Assembly: GCA_900066355.1 (NCBI GenBank)
Contig: FMEL01000018.1
Span: forward strand, 11,539 to 75,538
Reading direction: 5' to 3'
Source of the DNA: an uncultured Ruminococcus sp.
GTDB taxonomy: Bacteria; Bacillota; Clostridia; Lachnospirales; Lachnospiraceae
Length of the DNA stretch: 64,000 nt
The number at the start of each line of letters is the position of its first letter. Position 1 is the first letter of the stretch. Position numbers and translations under genes: made by a program. Shown here in pieces: positions 18,072-26,686 of this stretch. Below the pieces are notes generated by a model, which was not told where the DNA came from, searched no databases, and saw only the letters and a program-made list of their open reading frames with translations.

Positions 18072-18424
18072 GTAATAGTGAACATTATATAAAATAAACA
18101 AATGAAAAAATATATGTGAAACAAGAATATGTAGCAAATTTATAAAAAAAAATGAAATGAATCTTAAAAATTGTGCAAATACACGAAAGATTTACTACTT
18201 GTTCATAATATGTTCATAATTGATTGCTATGATAAGAACAGTTCGAAAGAGCTACACAAAACAGACGTTGTAATGTTCTTCATTACACATAAATTTTTTC
18301 ATAATAATCGCCCCGGTAAACCACTGCTGGGGCACTCCTCGTTTATAAAGCCCTATTTTGGGGCTTTTTTTATTTTTAGTGTTATAATATAATAAAACAA
18401 AAAAGTAAAGGAGAACGGAATATC
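18072..18424 (+). promoter_or_regulatory. Intergenic leader upstream of the S1-domain gene: direct repeats, hairpins, terminator and promoter
   Basis: This AT-rich gap holds no convincing gene. It contains a direct repeat GTTCATAAT (18201-18209 and 18212-18220, 11-base period). A GCCCC/GGGGC hairpin follows (18310-18314 with 18329-18333), then a terminator stem AAAGCCC/GGGCTTT (18347-18353 with 18361-18367) followed by TTTTATTTTTA. An extended -10, TGTTATAAT, lies at 18380-18388. GGGGC of the first hairpin can also pair with AAAGCCC of the second, so the two folds could be mutually exclusive. The -10 after the terminator should drive the S1-domain gene independently. Confidence 0.6.
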
Positions 18425-19330
18425 ATGGCTGAATCAATGAAAGATTTTGAAAAAGAACTGGAAGAATCAATGAAAAAAATAGAAGAAGGCGATATTCTTA
18501 CAGGAACTGTAATCAGTGTAGATGAAAAAGAAGTAATCCTTGATCTGAAATATTACGCAGAAGGTGTGATTCCGGTAGAAGATTACAGCAGAGAACCGGG
18601 ATTCAATATCAAAGAAGAAGTACATGAAGGAGATGAAGTATCTGCGACAGTCGTACGCAAAGATGACGGACACGGTAATATCCTTCTTTCCAGAGTGGAA
18701 GCTTCTGACATTCTTGCATGGGACAAACTGGAAGAATTAAAGACATCCGGAGAAGTTCTTGATGTAGTAGTTAAAGGCATTACAAATGCAGGAGTAATTG
18801 CTTATGTAGAAGGTGTGCGGGGATTTATTCCGGCATCCAAACTTGCACTTGGATATGTAGAAGATACAGAAGAATATCTGAACAAACCGATTCAGGTTCA
18901 GGTCATTGATGTAGATAAAGACAGCAAGAAACTGATTCTTTCCGCAAAAGAAATTCTCAGAGCAAAAGCGGAAGAAGAAAGAAAAAATAAAGTTTCAAAC
19001 CTCGAGATCGGACTGGTCACAGAAGGAACTGTAGAAAGTCTTCAGCCGTACGGTGCTTTTGTTGATCTTGGAAACGGACTTTCCGGACTGGTTCATATTT
19101 CCCAGATCTGTGAAAAACGAATCAAAAAACCATCCGAAGTTCTGGCAGTCGGCGACAAGGTAAAAGTTAAAGTAACTGCAATCAAAGACGGCAAGTTAAG
19201 TCTCAGCATCAAAGAAGCATCTGACATGATGGCAAAGGAAATCGAAGAAGAGGTCTATGAAGTACCGGATGCCGGACAGCAGGCAACCACTTCACTTGGT
19301 TCTCTTTTTGCAAATATTAAATTAGATTAA
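18425..19330 (+). CDS. S1 RNA-binding domain protein (short ribosomal protein S1 homologue)
   Basis: The 301-residue protein contains three S1 (OB-fold) domains: about residues 20-85 (GDILTGTVISVDEKEVILDL), 103-175 (GEVLDVVVKGITNAGVIAYVEGVRGFIPAS) and 195-270 (GLVTEGTVESLQPYGAFVDLGNGLSGLVHISQI). Gram-positive S1 homologues of this size bind mRNA and may help translation or RNA stability; full proteobacterial RpsA has six domains. The start follows AAAGGAG. The pyrophosphatase gene follows 31 bases later, probably in the same operon. Confidence 0.92.
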   Translation: MAESMKDFEKELEESMKKIEEGDILTGTVISVDEKEVILDLKYYAEGVIPVEDYSREPGFNIKEEVHEGDEVSATVVRKDDGHGNILLSRVEASDILAWDKLEELKTSGEVLDVVVKGITNAGVIAYVEGVRGFIPASKLALGYVEDTEEYLNKPIQVQVIDVDKDSKKLILSAKEILRAKAEEERKNKVSNLEIGLVTEGTVESLQPYGAFVDLGNGLSGLVHISQICEKRIKKPSEVLAVGDKVKVKVTAIKDGKLSLSIKEASDMMAKEIEEEVYEVPDAGQQATTSLGSLFANIKLD

Positions 19331-19361
19331 GAAACAGATATATTCAGAGGATTTTATTTTT

Positions 19362-21032
19362 ATGAAAAAACAGGAAAAAATTTTTGTTATCGGACATAAG
19401 AACCCGGACACAGATTCTATCTGCTCAGCAATCGCTTACTGCGATATCAAAAACAGAACCACACAGGACAGCAAATATATTGCGAAGCGTGCGGGACAGA
19501 TCAATGAAGAAACAGAATACGTACTGAACCGTTTTGGTGTGCAGCCACCGGGATATTTAAGCAATATCGGTACACAGGTAAAGGATATGGATATCCGTTT
19601 AAGTCCTGAGGCAAATAAGAGCATGTCTTTAAAAAATGCATGGGATTTGATGCAGGAAAACAGCATCGTTTCTCTTCCAATCAGAGAAAAAGACGGTACT
19701 CTGGAAGGTCTGATCACAATCGGTGATATTGCCAAAACTTACATGGATACGACTGACAGTTATCTTCTTTCCCGTGCGCGGACGCAGTATCAGAGAATTG
19801 CCGAGACTATCGGAGGAAAAGTGGTTGAAGGTAACGGACATGGTTATTTTATCCAGGGAAAGATCATGGTAGCAACCGCCAATCCGGATAAAATGAAAGA
19901 ATATGTCGAAGAAAATGACATGATCATTATGGGAAACCGTGAAGAAGACCATCTGCAGGCAATTGAGCAGAATGTAAGCTGTATCATTGTCGGACTTGGA
20001 ATTGAAGTGACTGAAAAGGTCCTGAAGCTGGCACATGAGAAAGATATCATCATCATTTCATCACCATATGATACCTTTACGATCTCGCGTCTTATTAATC
20101 AGAGTATTCCGGTGAAATATATTATGAAAACCGAAAGTCTCGTAACATTTAATACCGAAGATTTTACAGATGATATTCAGGATGTGATGATCAAACACCG
20201 TCATCGTGCATTTCCTGTCATTGACAAAAAAGGAAAATGTATCGGTACGATCTCACGTCGTAATTTCCTTGACATGCACAGGAAAAAAGTGGTTCTCGTA
20301 GACCATAATGAAAAAGATCAGGCTGTAGATAATATAGATAAGGCTGAGATTATGGAAATCATCGATCACCATAAACTTGGAACACTGCAGACGATGCAGC
20401 CGATCAGTTTCCGCAACCAGCCGGTTGGCTGTACCGGCACGATCATGTACCAGATGTATGGCGAACAGAAGCTCGAGATTCCACCCAAAATTGCGGGACT
20501 TCTCTGCGCAGCAATCATTTCTGATACCCTGATGTTCCGTTCACCGACCTGCACACTGCAGGATAAGATGGCGGCAGGAGCACTTGCACTGATTGCAGAT
20601 ATTTCCATTGAGGAATTTGCGAGAGAGATGTTCAAGGCAGGAAGCAACCTGAAAGATAAATCTCCTGAGGAAATTTTTTATCAGGATTACAAGAAATTTA
20701 TCGCAGAGGGAGATGTCTGCTTCGGTGTGGGACAGATCAGTTCCATGGATGCAGATGAACTTAAAGAAATCAAAGAAAGACTGCTTCCGTTTATGGTCAG
20801 CGAATGTGGCAGACACGGAGTATCCAGAGTTTACTTTATGCTCACGAATATTATGGAACAGTCCACGGAACTTCTTTTCTATGGTGAGGGAAGTGAAGAG
20901 ATGGCGGTAAATGCATTTAAAATGCAGCCGGAAAACGGCACGATTTATCTGAAAGGTGTGGTATCACGTAAGAAACAGCTGATTCCGCCACTGATGGAAG
21001 CCGCACAGATGAGCGGCAGCGATTACGTATAA
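19362..21032 (+). CDS. ppaC: Manganese-dependent inorganic pyrophosphatase with CBS and DRTGG domains
   Basis: This is a family II (DHH) pyrophosphatase, hydrolysing pyrophosphate to phosphate. The 556-residue length marks the regulated subtype, in which the catalytic DHH domain (VIGHKNPDTDSICSAIAYCD at the start; IMEIIDHHKLG near residue 330) is split by an insert. The insert holds two CBS motifs (SMSLKNAWDLMQENSIVSLPI; IMKTESLVTFN...HRHRAFPVID) flanking a DRTGG-like segment (about residues 135-245). The C-terminal DHHA2 domain carries the SRKKQ signature. In characterised clostridial enzymes adenine nucleotides bind the CBS domains and inhibit or activate. Confidence 0.94.
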   Translation: MKKQEKIFVIGHKNPDTDSICSAIAYCDIKNRTTQDSKYIAKRAGQINEETEYVLNRFGVQPPGYLSNIGTQVKDMDIRLSPEANKSMSLKNAWDLMQENSIVSLPIREKDGTLEGLITIGDIAKTYMDTTDSYLLSRARTQYQRIAETIGGKVVEGNGHGYFIQGKIMVATANPDKMKEYVEENDMIIMGNREEDHLQAIEQNVSCIIVGLGIEVTEKVLKLAHEKDIIIISSPYDTFTISRLINQSIPVKYIMKTESLVTFNTEDFTDDIQDVMIKHRHRAFPVIDKKGKCIGTISRRNFLDMHRKKVVLVDHNEKDQAVDNIDKAEIMEIIDHHKLGTLQTMQPISFRNQPVGCTGTIMYQMYGEQKLEIPPKIAGLLCAAIISDTLMFRSPTCTLQDKMAAGALALIADISIEEFAREMFKAGSNLKDKSPEEIFYQDYKKFIAEGDVCFGVGQISSMDADELKEIKERLLPFMVSECGRHGVSRVYFMLTNIMEQSTELLFYGEGSEEMAVNAFKMQPENGTIYLKGVVSRKKQLIPPLMEAAQMSGSDYV

Positions 21033-21050
21033 ACAGACGGAGGGCGAAAA

Positions 21051-21656
21051 ATGACAAAGCAGACATGGAAACCGGGTAATATGCTGTATCCGCTTCCGGC
21101 CGTTATGGTGAGTGTTACAGACGGCAAAGGTGAAGATGATATTATAACGGTTGCATGGACAGGAACCATATGTACCAATCCTCCGATGGTTTATATTTCA
21201 GTAAGACCGGAGCGTTATTCTTATCACATGATAAAAGAAACCGGAGAGTTTGTAATTAATCTTACGACTGAGAAACTTGCTAAAGCAACAGATTTCTGTG
21301 GTGTCCGTTCAGGAAGAGATGTAGACAAATTCAAAGAGACAGGACTGACCCGCGAAAAGGCTGATATCGTGAGTGCACCGATGATTCAGGAGTCTCCTGT
21401 ATCCATCGAGTGCAAAGTAAAAGAAATCAAAGAGCTTGGTTCCCATCATATGTTTCTGGCAGATGTAGTAGCTGTTCATGCAGACGAACACTATATGGAC
21501 GAAAATAATCGTTTTGATCTGAATCTTGCAAAACCACTTGTTTATTCTCATGGGGAATATATGGGAACCGGAAAGCAGTTGGGAACGTTTGGATACAGCG
21601 TCAAAAAGAAGAAAAAAACGTCGCAAAAAGCATTCTCAAAGGGCCGCAAAGCCTGA
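21051..21656 (+). CDS. Flavin reductase-like FMN-binding protein
   Basis: The 201-residue protein belongs to the flavin-reductase-like split-barrel family: LPAVMVSVTDGKGEDDIITVAWTGTICTNPPMVYISVRPERYSYHMI, then FVINLTTEKLAKATDFCGVRSGRDVDKF. Such proteins bind FMN and reduce flavin or other small acceptors; the substrate is not evident. The C-terminus is unusually lysine-rich (KKKKKTSQKAFSKGRKA). A GGAGGG site lies before the ATG and the gene is 18 bases after the pyrophosphatase stop. Confidence 0.88.
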   Translation: MTKQTWKPGNMLYPLPAVMVSVTDGKGEDDIITVAWTGTICTNPPMVYISVRPERYSYHMIKETGEFVINLTTEKLAKATDFCGVRSGRDVDKFKETGLTREKADIVSAPMIQESPVSIECKVKEIKELGSHHMFLADVVAVHADEHYMDENNRFDLNLAKPLVYSHGEYMGTGKQLGTFGYSVKKKKKTSQKAFSKGRKA

Positions 21657-21668
21657 TTTTAAAAGAGA

Positions 21669-21697
21669 TTGCAGAATTACAGTGTTTATGATAAAAT
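21669..21697 (+). promoter_or_regulatory. Promoter of the shikimate-kinase-like gene
   Basis: TTGCAG (21669-21674), a 17-base spacer and TAAAAT (21692-21697) lie 38 bases before the ATG at 21736. Confidence 0.65.
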
Positions 21698-21735
21698 ATA
21701 CGTTAAGCAATTTATAAAACGGGAGAAAACACTTT

Positions 21736-22242
21736 ATGAATAATATAACATTGATTGGAATGCCGGGAGTTGGAAAAAGTACGATCGGTGTTGTGCTGGC
21801 AAAGGTGTTGGGGTATCAGTTCCTTGATTCAGATCTTCTCATTCAGAAACAGGAGCATCGGCGCCTGTGGCAGATTATCGAAGAAGAAGGATATGAGGGA
21901 TTTCAGAATGTTGAAAACCGTGTAAATGCTTCCATAGAAGCAGAAAATACTGTAATTGCAACAGGTGGAAGTGTCGTCTACTGTGAAGAAGCTATGAAGC
22001 ATCTGAAGTCTGTTGGAACAGTTGTTTATTTGAAATTATCTTTGAATTCTCTGGCAAAGCGCCTTGGAAATCTGAAGGGGCGCGGCGTTTTGCTGCGAGA
22101 AGGGCAGACTCTTGAGAGTCTGTATGAAGAAAGAACTCCGTTGTATGAAAAATATGCAGATATTGTGGTAGATCAGGAGGGGAAAGATCTGGAAGCAAGT
22201 CTGGAGCTTCTTTTGGAAACACTAAAAGAGAAAGCAAAGTAA
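21736..22242 (+). CDS. Shikimate kinase-like protein
   Basis: The 168-residue protein has the shikimate kinase fold: P-loop GMPGVGKST (residues 8-16), LDSDLLI with the substrate-region aspartate, and the lid/C-terminal block GRGVLLREGQTLESLYEERTPLYEKYADIVVD. Authentic enzymes phosphorylate shikimate to shikimate 3-phosphate. Two usually invariant substrate sites differ: the FRxxE arginine is Gln (GFQNVE) and the GGG motif is GGS (ATGGSVVY). It may therefore be a diverged AroK or a kinase for another small molecule. No other aromatic-pathway gene is nearby; murA follows under its own promoter. Confidence 0.8.
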   Translation: MNNITLIGMPGVGKSTIGVVLAKVLGYQFLDSDLLIQKQEHRRLWQIIEEEGYEGFQNVENRVNASIEAENTVIATGGSVVYCEEAMKHLKSVGTVVYLKLSLNSLAKRLGNLKGRGVLLREGQTLESLYEERTPLYEKYADIVVDQEGKDLEASLELLLETLKEKAK

Positions 22243-22287
22243 CTATTGTACAAGCAGGGGAGCAGAAGTGTACAGAAGAAATTTTTA

Positions 22288-22416
22288 TTTACAAATAGCA
22301 AATATATGCTATAATACGAAATTGAGCTTTCGGGACAGGCGCCTGAAAGTGAGATAGAAATTTATTTCTGGCATTCGCTTCGGCTTACGGAGTGAAAATA
22401 ATTATAGAGGTGTTTT
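22288..22416 (+). promoter_or_regulatory. murA promoter and structured leader
   Basis: TTTACA (22288-22293), a 16-base spacer and a TGC-extended TATAAT (22310-22315) form a strong promoter. The roughly 95-base leader after it contains CTTTC/GAAAG pairing around GGCGCC, a small AGAAAT/ATTTCT hairpin and a CATTC/GAGTG hairpin. AGAGG precedes the ATG. I do not recognise the leader as a named RNA. Confidence 0.65.
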
Positions 22417-23709
22417 ATGGAACAGTATGTAATCAAAGGCGGCAATCCATTAGTGGGCGAAGTTGAAATAGGTGGCGCCAAAAATGCTGCACTTGCAATT
22501 CTTTCAGCAGCAATTATGACGGATGAAACAATCCTTATCGAAAATCTGCCGGACGTAAGAGACATAAATGTTTTGTTAGAAGCAATTGCCGGGATAGGGG
22601 CTCAGGTTGACAGAATCGACAGATCTACAGTCAAGATCAACGGATCTACAATTGCAGATATCAGTGTTGATTATGAATATATTAAAAAAATCCGTGCATC
22701 TTATTATCTGTTAGGTGCATTACTTGGTAAATACAAACATGCGGAAGTACCGCTTCCGGGCGGATGTAACATCGGAAGCCGTCCGATTGATCAGCATCTC
22801 AAGGGATTCCGTGCACTCGGTGCATCTGTAAAGATTCTCCATGGTGCAATCGTCGCAGAAACCGAAAACCTTCATGGAAGTCATATTTTCCTTGATGTTG
22901 TGTCCGTTGGAGCTACAATCAATATTATGATGGCAGCAGCAATGGCATCCGGACGTACGATCATCGAGAATGCAGCACGTGAGCCGCATGTCGTAGATGT
23001 CGCAAATTTCCTGAACAGTATGGGCGCCAACATTAAGGGGGCAGGTACTGATGTAATCCGTATCAAAGGTGTTGAGAAGCTTCATCGTACCGAATATTCT
23101 ATTATTCCGGATCAGATCGAAGCAGGAACCTTTATGTTTGCAGCCGCTGCAACAGGCGGTGATGTAACCGTTAAGAATGTTATCCCGAAACATCTGGAAG
23201 CAACTACAGCAAAGCTTGAAGAAATCGGATGTGAGGTTGAGGAATTTGATGATGCAGTACGTGTTCGTGCAGGAAAGAGACTTCACCGCACACATGTAAA
23301 GACACTTCCTTATCCGGGATATCCTACTGATATGCAGCCACAGATCGCTGTGACACTTGCACTGGCCGAAGGTACAAGTATTGTTACAGAGAGTATTTTC
23401 GAAAACCGTTTCAAATACGCGGACGAGCTTTCCAGAATGGGAGCTAACATCAAGGTTGAAGGCAATTCCGCAATCATTGACGGCGTAAAGAAACTGACAG
23501 GAGCAAGAGTCAGTGCACCGGATCTTCGGGCCGGAGCAGCGCTTGTTATTGCCGGTCTTGCAGCAGACGGTATTACGGTTGTAGATGATATTGTATATAT
23601 CCAGAGAGGATATGAGAATTTTGAGGAGAAACTGAGAAGCCTCGGTGCTGAGATCGAGAAGGTTTCCAGCGAGAAAGAAATCCAGAAATTCCGTCTTCGT
23701 GTTGGATGA
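22417..23709 (+). CDS. murA: UDP-N-acetylglucosamine 1-carboxyvinyltransferase MurA
   Basis: MurA transfers enolpyruvate from phosphoenolpyruvate to UDP-GlcNAc, the first committed step of peptidoglycan synthesis. The 430-residue protein has GGAKNAALAIL near the N-terminus, the catalytic-loop motif PGGCNIGSRPIDQHLKGF with Cys117, LDVVSVGATINIMMAA and DLRAGAALVIAGLAA. The Cys, not Asp, at the active loop is the fosfomycin-sensitive form. It is cytoplasmic. It has its own promoter and lies upstream of the metK riboswitch region. Confidence 0.96.
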   Translation: MEQYVIKGGNPLVGEVEIGGAKNAALAILSAAIMTDETILIENLPDVRDINVLLEAIAGIGAQVDRIDRSTVKINGSTIADISVDYEYIKKIRASYYLLGALLGKYKHAEVPLPGGCNIGSRPIDQHLKGFRALGASVKILHGAIVAETENLHGSHIFLDVVSVGATINIMMAAAMASGRTIIENAAREPHVVDVANFLNSMGANIKGAGTDVIRIKGVEKLHRTEYSIIPDQIEAGTFMFAAAATGGDVTVKNVIPKHLEATTAKLEEIGCEVEEFDDAVRVRAGKRLHRTHVKTLPYPGYPTDMQPQIAVTLALAEGTSIVTESIFENRFKYADELSRMGANIKVEGNSAIIDGVKKLTGARVSAPDLRAGAALVIAGLAADGITVVDDIVYIQRGYENFEEKLRSLGAEIEKVSSEKEIQKFRLRVG

Positions 23710-23742
23710 TAAAAATTGTCAAAAATTTAGCAGAGTTACTAC

Positions 23743-23771
23743 TTGACATTTATATAAAATAAGTATATTGT
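23743..23771 (+). promoter_or_regulatory. metK promoter
   Basis: A perfect TTGACA (23743-23748) is followed after 17 bases by TATTGT (23766-23771), placing the transcription start about 20 bases before the SAM-I riboswitch. Confidence 0.75.
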
Positions 23772-23799
23772 AAGTTCTGCAATAACTTCATAAAGCGGC

Positions 23800-23900
23800 C
23801 TTTTATTCAGAGTGGTGGAGATACAAAGGATCTGAGAAGCCACGGCAACCCCTTTTTATGAGGAAGGTGCCAACCTGAGCGAGTCATCGAACAATAAGAG
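23800..23900 (+). promoter_or_regulatory. SAM-I (S-box) riboswitch
   Basis: The sequence has the S-box core in order: P1 arm CTTTTATT (23800-23807), CAGAGTGGTGGAG, GAAGCCACGGCAACC, GAAGGTGCCAACCTG, and closing P1 arm AATAAGAG (23893-23900). S-box RNAs bind S-adenosylmethionine and turn off downstream expression. The segment AACAATA at its 3-prime end is complementary to TATTGTT in the loop of the terminator that follows, giving the expected antiterminator alternative. It controls metK, whose product makes SAM, so this is a feedback loop. Confidence 0.96.
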
Positions 23901-23916
23901 GATTGAAATTGAATTC

Positions 23917-23952
23917 AAGACAGTCCTATTGTTGGGGCTGTCTTTATTTTTG
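23917..23952 (+). terminator. Riboswitch-controlled terminator
   Basis: AAGACAGTCC (23917-23926) pairs with GGGCTGTCTT-type sequence (ending 23944) around a TATTGTT loop and is followed by TATTTTTG. When SAM is bound and P1 forms, this hairpin should form and stop transcription before metK. Confidence 0.9.
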
Positions 23953-24156
23953 TTATACAGGCTGAAAAAGTCATAATGCCGTTCGTGCTTGCACGTATAG
24001 GCATTTGAATTTGAAAGCCGCCCAATCATGAGGAAGTAGCGATTTTTGAAAAAAATCTGCGGATTCCGAATGATTGTAGAATTACGAGAATTGCGAAGCA
24101 ATGGAGTAATTCGTAGAACATAAATTTACTGATTATTTACAGAAAGAGGTTTAACA
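23953..24156 (+). other. Structured spacer between the riboswitch terminator and metK
   Basis: About 200 bases without a gene hold three hairpins. The first is TGCC..CGTGC-TT-GCACG..GGCA (23977-24003). The second is a longer imperfect one, with CAATCAT/ATGATTG (24023-24029 with 24070-24076) and GATTTTT/AAAAATC inside. The third is GAATTAC/GTAATTC (24079-24085 with 24106-24112) with ATTGC/GCAAT inside. None has a T-tract typical of terminators on the plus strand. A leader this long after an S-box terminator is unusual; it may be a mobile palindromic element or an RNA-stability element. Confidence 0.5.
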
Positions 24157-25341
24157 ATGGAAAAAGAGAAAATTTTATTTACTTCTGAGTCAGTAACAGA
24201 AGGCCATCCGGACAAAATGTGCGACGCTATTTCTGATGCCATCCTTGATGCAATCATGAAAGAGGACCCGATGGGACGTGTTGCATGCGAGACAGCAACT
24301 ACAACCGGTCTTGTACTTGTAATGGGTGAGATTACTACAAGTGCTTACGTTGATATCCAGAAAATTGTAAGAGATACCGTAAGAGAAATCGGTTATACCC
24401 GTGGCAAATATGGCTTTGATGCAGACACATGTGCAGTTATCACTGCAATTGATGAGCAGTCTGCAGATATCGCAATGGGTGTAGACAAAGCTCTGGAAGC
24501 TAAAATGGGTGAAGATGAGATTGATGCAATCGGTGCCGGAGATCAGGGTATGATGTTCGGATATGCTTCTAATGAGACAGAGGAGTATATGCCATATGCA
24601 ATCAACATGGCCCATAAACTTGCACGTCAGCTTACAAAAGTTCGTAAAGACGGAACACTGCCATACTTAAGACCAGATGGAAAGACTCAGGTAACTGTAG
24701 AATACAGCGAAGAGGGCAAACCGATCCGTATCGATGCAGTGGTATGCTCTACACAGCATGATCCGGAAGTTACTCAGGAACAGATTCATGAAGATATTAA
24801 GAAATATGTTTTTGATGCCATCATTCCGGCAGACATGGTAGATGATGATACAAAATACTTTATCAATCCGACAGGACGTTTCGTAATCGGTGGACCTCAC
24901 GGTGACAGTGGACTGACAGGACGTAAAATCATTGTTGATACTTATGGTGGAGCAGGACGTCACGGTGGCGGTGCTTTCTCCGGTAAGGACTGCACAAAGG
25001 TTGACCGTTCTGCCGCATATGCAGCTCGTTATGTTGCAAAAAATATTGTAGCAGCAGGACTGGCTGATAAATGCGAAATCCAGCTTTCTTACGCAATCGG
25101 AGTTGCAAGACCGACTTCCATCAATGTAAATACATTTGGAACAGGTAAAGTTTCTGATGGAAAACTTGTTGAGATTATCCGTGAGAATTTCGACCTTCGT
25201 CCGGCTGGAATCATTCGTATGCTTGACCTGAGAAGACCAATCTACAAACAGACGGCAGCTTATGGTCACTTTGGACGTACAGATGTGGATCTTCCATGGG
25301 AAAAAATGGACAAAGTAGAAGACCTCAAGAAATATCTTTAA
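24157..25341 (+). CDS. metK: S-adenosylmethionine synthetase
   Basis: MetK makes S-adenosylmethionine from methionine and ATP. The 394-residue protein has TSESVTEGHPDKMCDAISDAILDA at the start, GAGDQGMMFGYA (the methionine/ATP-binding hexapeptide region) and GGGAFSGKDCTKVDRSAAYAARYVAKN, all normal. It is cytoplasmic. Expression is controlled by the SAM-I riboswitch upstream, and a terminator lies about 80 bases after the stop. Confidence 0.98.
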   Translation: MEKEKILFTSESVTEGHPDKMCDAISDAILDAIMKEDPMGRVACETATTTGLVLVMGEITTSAYVDIQKIVRDTVREIGYTRGKYGFDADTCAVITAIDEQSADIAMGVDKALEAKMGEDEIDAIGAGDQGMMFGYASNETEEYMPYAINMAHKLARQLTKVRKDGTLPYLRPDGKTQVTVEYSEEGKPIRIDAVVCSTQHDPEVTQEQIHEDIKKYVFDAIIPADMVDDDTKYFINPTGRFVIGGPHGDSGLTGRKIIVDTYGGAGRHGGGAFSGKDCTKVDRSAAYAARYVAKNIVAAGLADKCEIQLSYAIGVARPTSINVNTFGTGKVSDGKLVEIIRENFDLRPAGIIRMLDLRRPIYKQTAAYGHFGRTDVDLPWEKMDKVEDLKKYL

Positions 25342-25422
25342 GAGACAGAACAGTAATAAAGAACACACTCTTTTTACTGATTTAATAGAAAATTTAGAGA
25401 TAAGAATATAGTGATATGATAT

Positions 25423-25473
25423 AATGAACGCATATATATCGAACAAATGGTTCGTAATATGCGTTCATTTTTT
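25423..25473 (+). terminator. Terminator after metK
   Basis: AATGAACGCATAT (25423-25435) pairs perfectly with ATATGCGTTCATT (25457-25469), with an inner GAAC/GTTC pairing, and is followed by a T-run. It separates metK from the two-component genes. Confidence 0.85.
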
Positions 25474-25537
25474 TCATTGCATATCGAGGAGGCACCAGTG
25501 TGCGTCCGCTGATTATCTTAAGAGGTGAATAAATAAT

Positions 25538-26686
25538 ATGAAATTAAAAAGCAGAATTATCGTCGGATTTCTGATGATCATACTGATGCCGATGCTTTTG
25601 CTGGCGGCTACGCTGTTTGGAATTAGTGAGGCGCAGCACCACAATTCATCGAGCAGTGATACCGTGCAGGAAAGTGCATATGATATTACGATTGCGGATA
25701 CCGAAAGCAGTCAGACAAGTATACAGATCATGACGAAGGACCTTTTTTTTACCGCGCTTGTGATATTGATTTTTACAAGTGTTTCCATCGGTCTCTGGAT
25801 ATACAGAAGTGTGGCAACTCCGCTGGTTAAATTACGAAAAGCGACGCAAAATATAAAAGAGGGCAATCTGGACTTTGTGCTGGAAGTAGACGGGACGGAT
25901 GAATTTGCAGAATTGTGCCGGGACTTCGAGGAGATGAGACGGCGGCTGAAAGAGTCCGCAGAAGAAAAGGTTCTTCTCGATAAAGAAAATAAAGAACTAA
26001 TCAGTAATATTTCCCATGACCTGAAGACCCCGATCACAGCCGTAAAGGGGTATGTAGAGGGAATCATGGACGGGGTTGCAGATACACCGGAAAAGATGGA
26101 CCGCTATGTGCGCACCATTTACAACAAAACAAATGAGATGGATCATCTGATCAATGAGCTTACTTTTTACTCAAAGATTGATACCAACCGTATCCCATAT
26201 ACATTCAGCAAATTAAATGTTGATGATTATTTTTCAGACTGTGCGGAAGAAGTCGGACTGGAATTGGAGACGAGAGGCATTCAGCTTTATTATGCAAATT
26301 ATGTCGAAAAGGATGTCCTTGTCATTGCTGACGGAGAGCAGATCCGGCGTGTGATCCATAATATCATCAGCAATGCGATCAAATATATGGATAAGCCAAA
26401 AGGAGTGATCCAGATCCGGGTAAAAGATGTCGGAGATTTTATACAGGTTGAGATAGAAGATAATGGTAAAGGTATTGCATCAAAAGATCTGACTTATATT
26501 TTTGACCGTTTTTACAGAACCGATGTTTCACGAAATTCTTCCAAAGGAGGAAGTGGAATCGGTCTTTCGATCGTTCGTAAGATTCTTGAAGACCATGGCG
26601 GTAAGGTATGGGCGACCAGCCGTGAGGGAATCGGAACGATTATGTACTTTGTTTTAAGAAAATACCAGGAGGTACCTATGAAATGA
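25538..26686 (+). CDS. Sensor histidine kinase (HAMP-type)
   Basis: The 382-residue membrane kinase has two TM segments (residues about 7-28 and 70-88) enclosing a short 40-residue extracytoplasmic loop, a HAMP domain (PLVKLRKATQNIKEGNLDF), a HisKA domain with NISHDLKTPITAVKGY (phospho-acceptor His160), and a HATPase domain with NAIKYM, DNGKGIAS and SSKGGSGIGLSIVRKI. The very short loop suggests sensing within the membrane. Its stop overlaps the response-regulator start (ATGA), so the two are coupled. The signal is unknown. Confidence 0.93.
   Translation: MKLKSRIIVGFLMIILMPMLLLAATLFGISEAQHHNSSSSDTVQESAYDITIADTESSQTSIQIMTKDLFFTALVILIFTSVSIGLWIYRSVATPLVKLRKATQNIKEGNLDFVLEVDGTDEFAELCRDFEEMRRRLKESAEEKVLLDKENKELISNISHDLKTPITAVKGYVEGIMDGVADTPEKMDRYVRTIYNKTNEMDHLINELTFYSKIDTNRIPYTFSKLNVDDYFSDCAEEVGLELETRGIQLYYANYVEKDVLVIADGEQIRRVIHNIISNAIKYMDKPKGVIQIRVKDVGDFIQVEIEDNGKGIASKDLTYIFDRFYRTDVSRNSSKGGSGIGLSIVRKILEDHGGKVWATSREGIGTIMYFVLRKYQEVPMK

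Noticed and set aside
25420..25425. TATAAT just before the two-component genes
   Set aside because: It overlaps the metK terminator stem and has no -35, so it is probably incidental.
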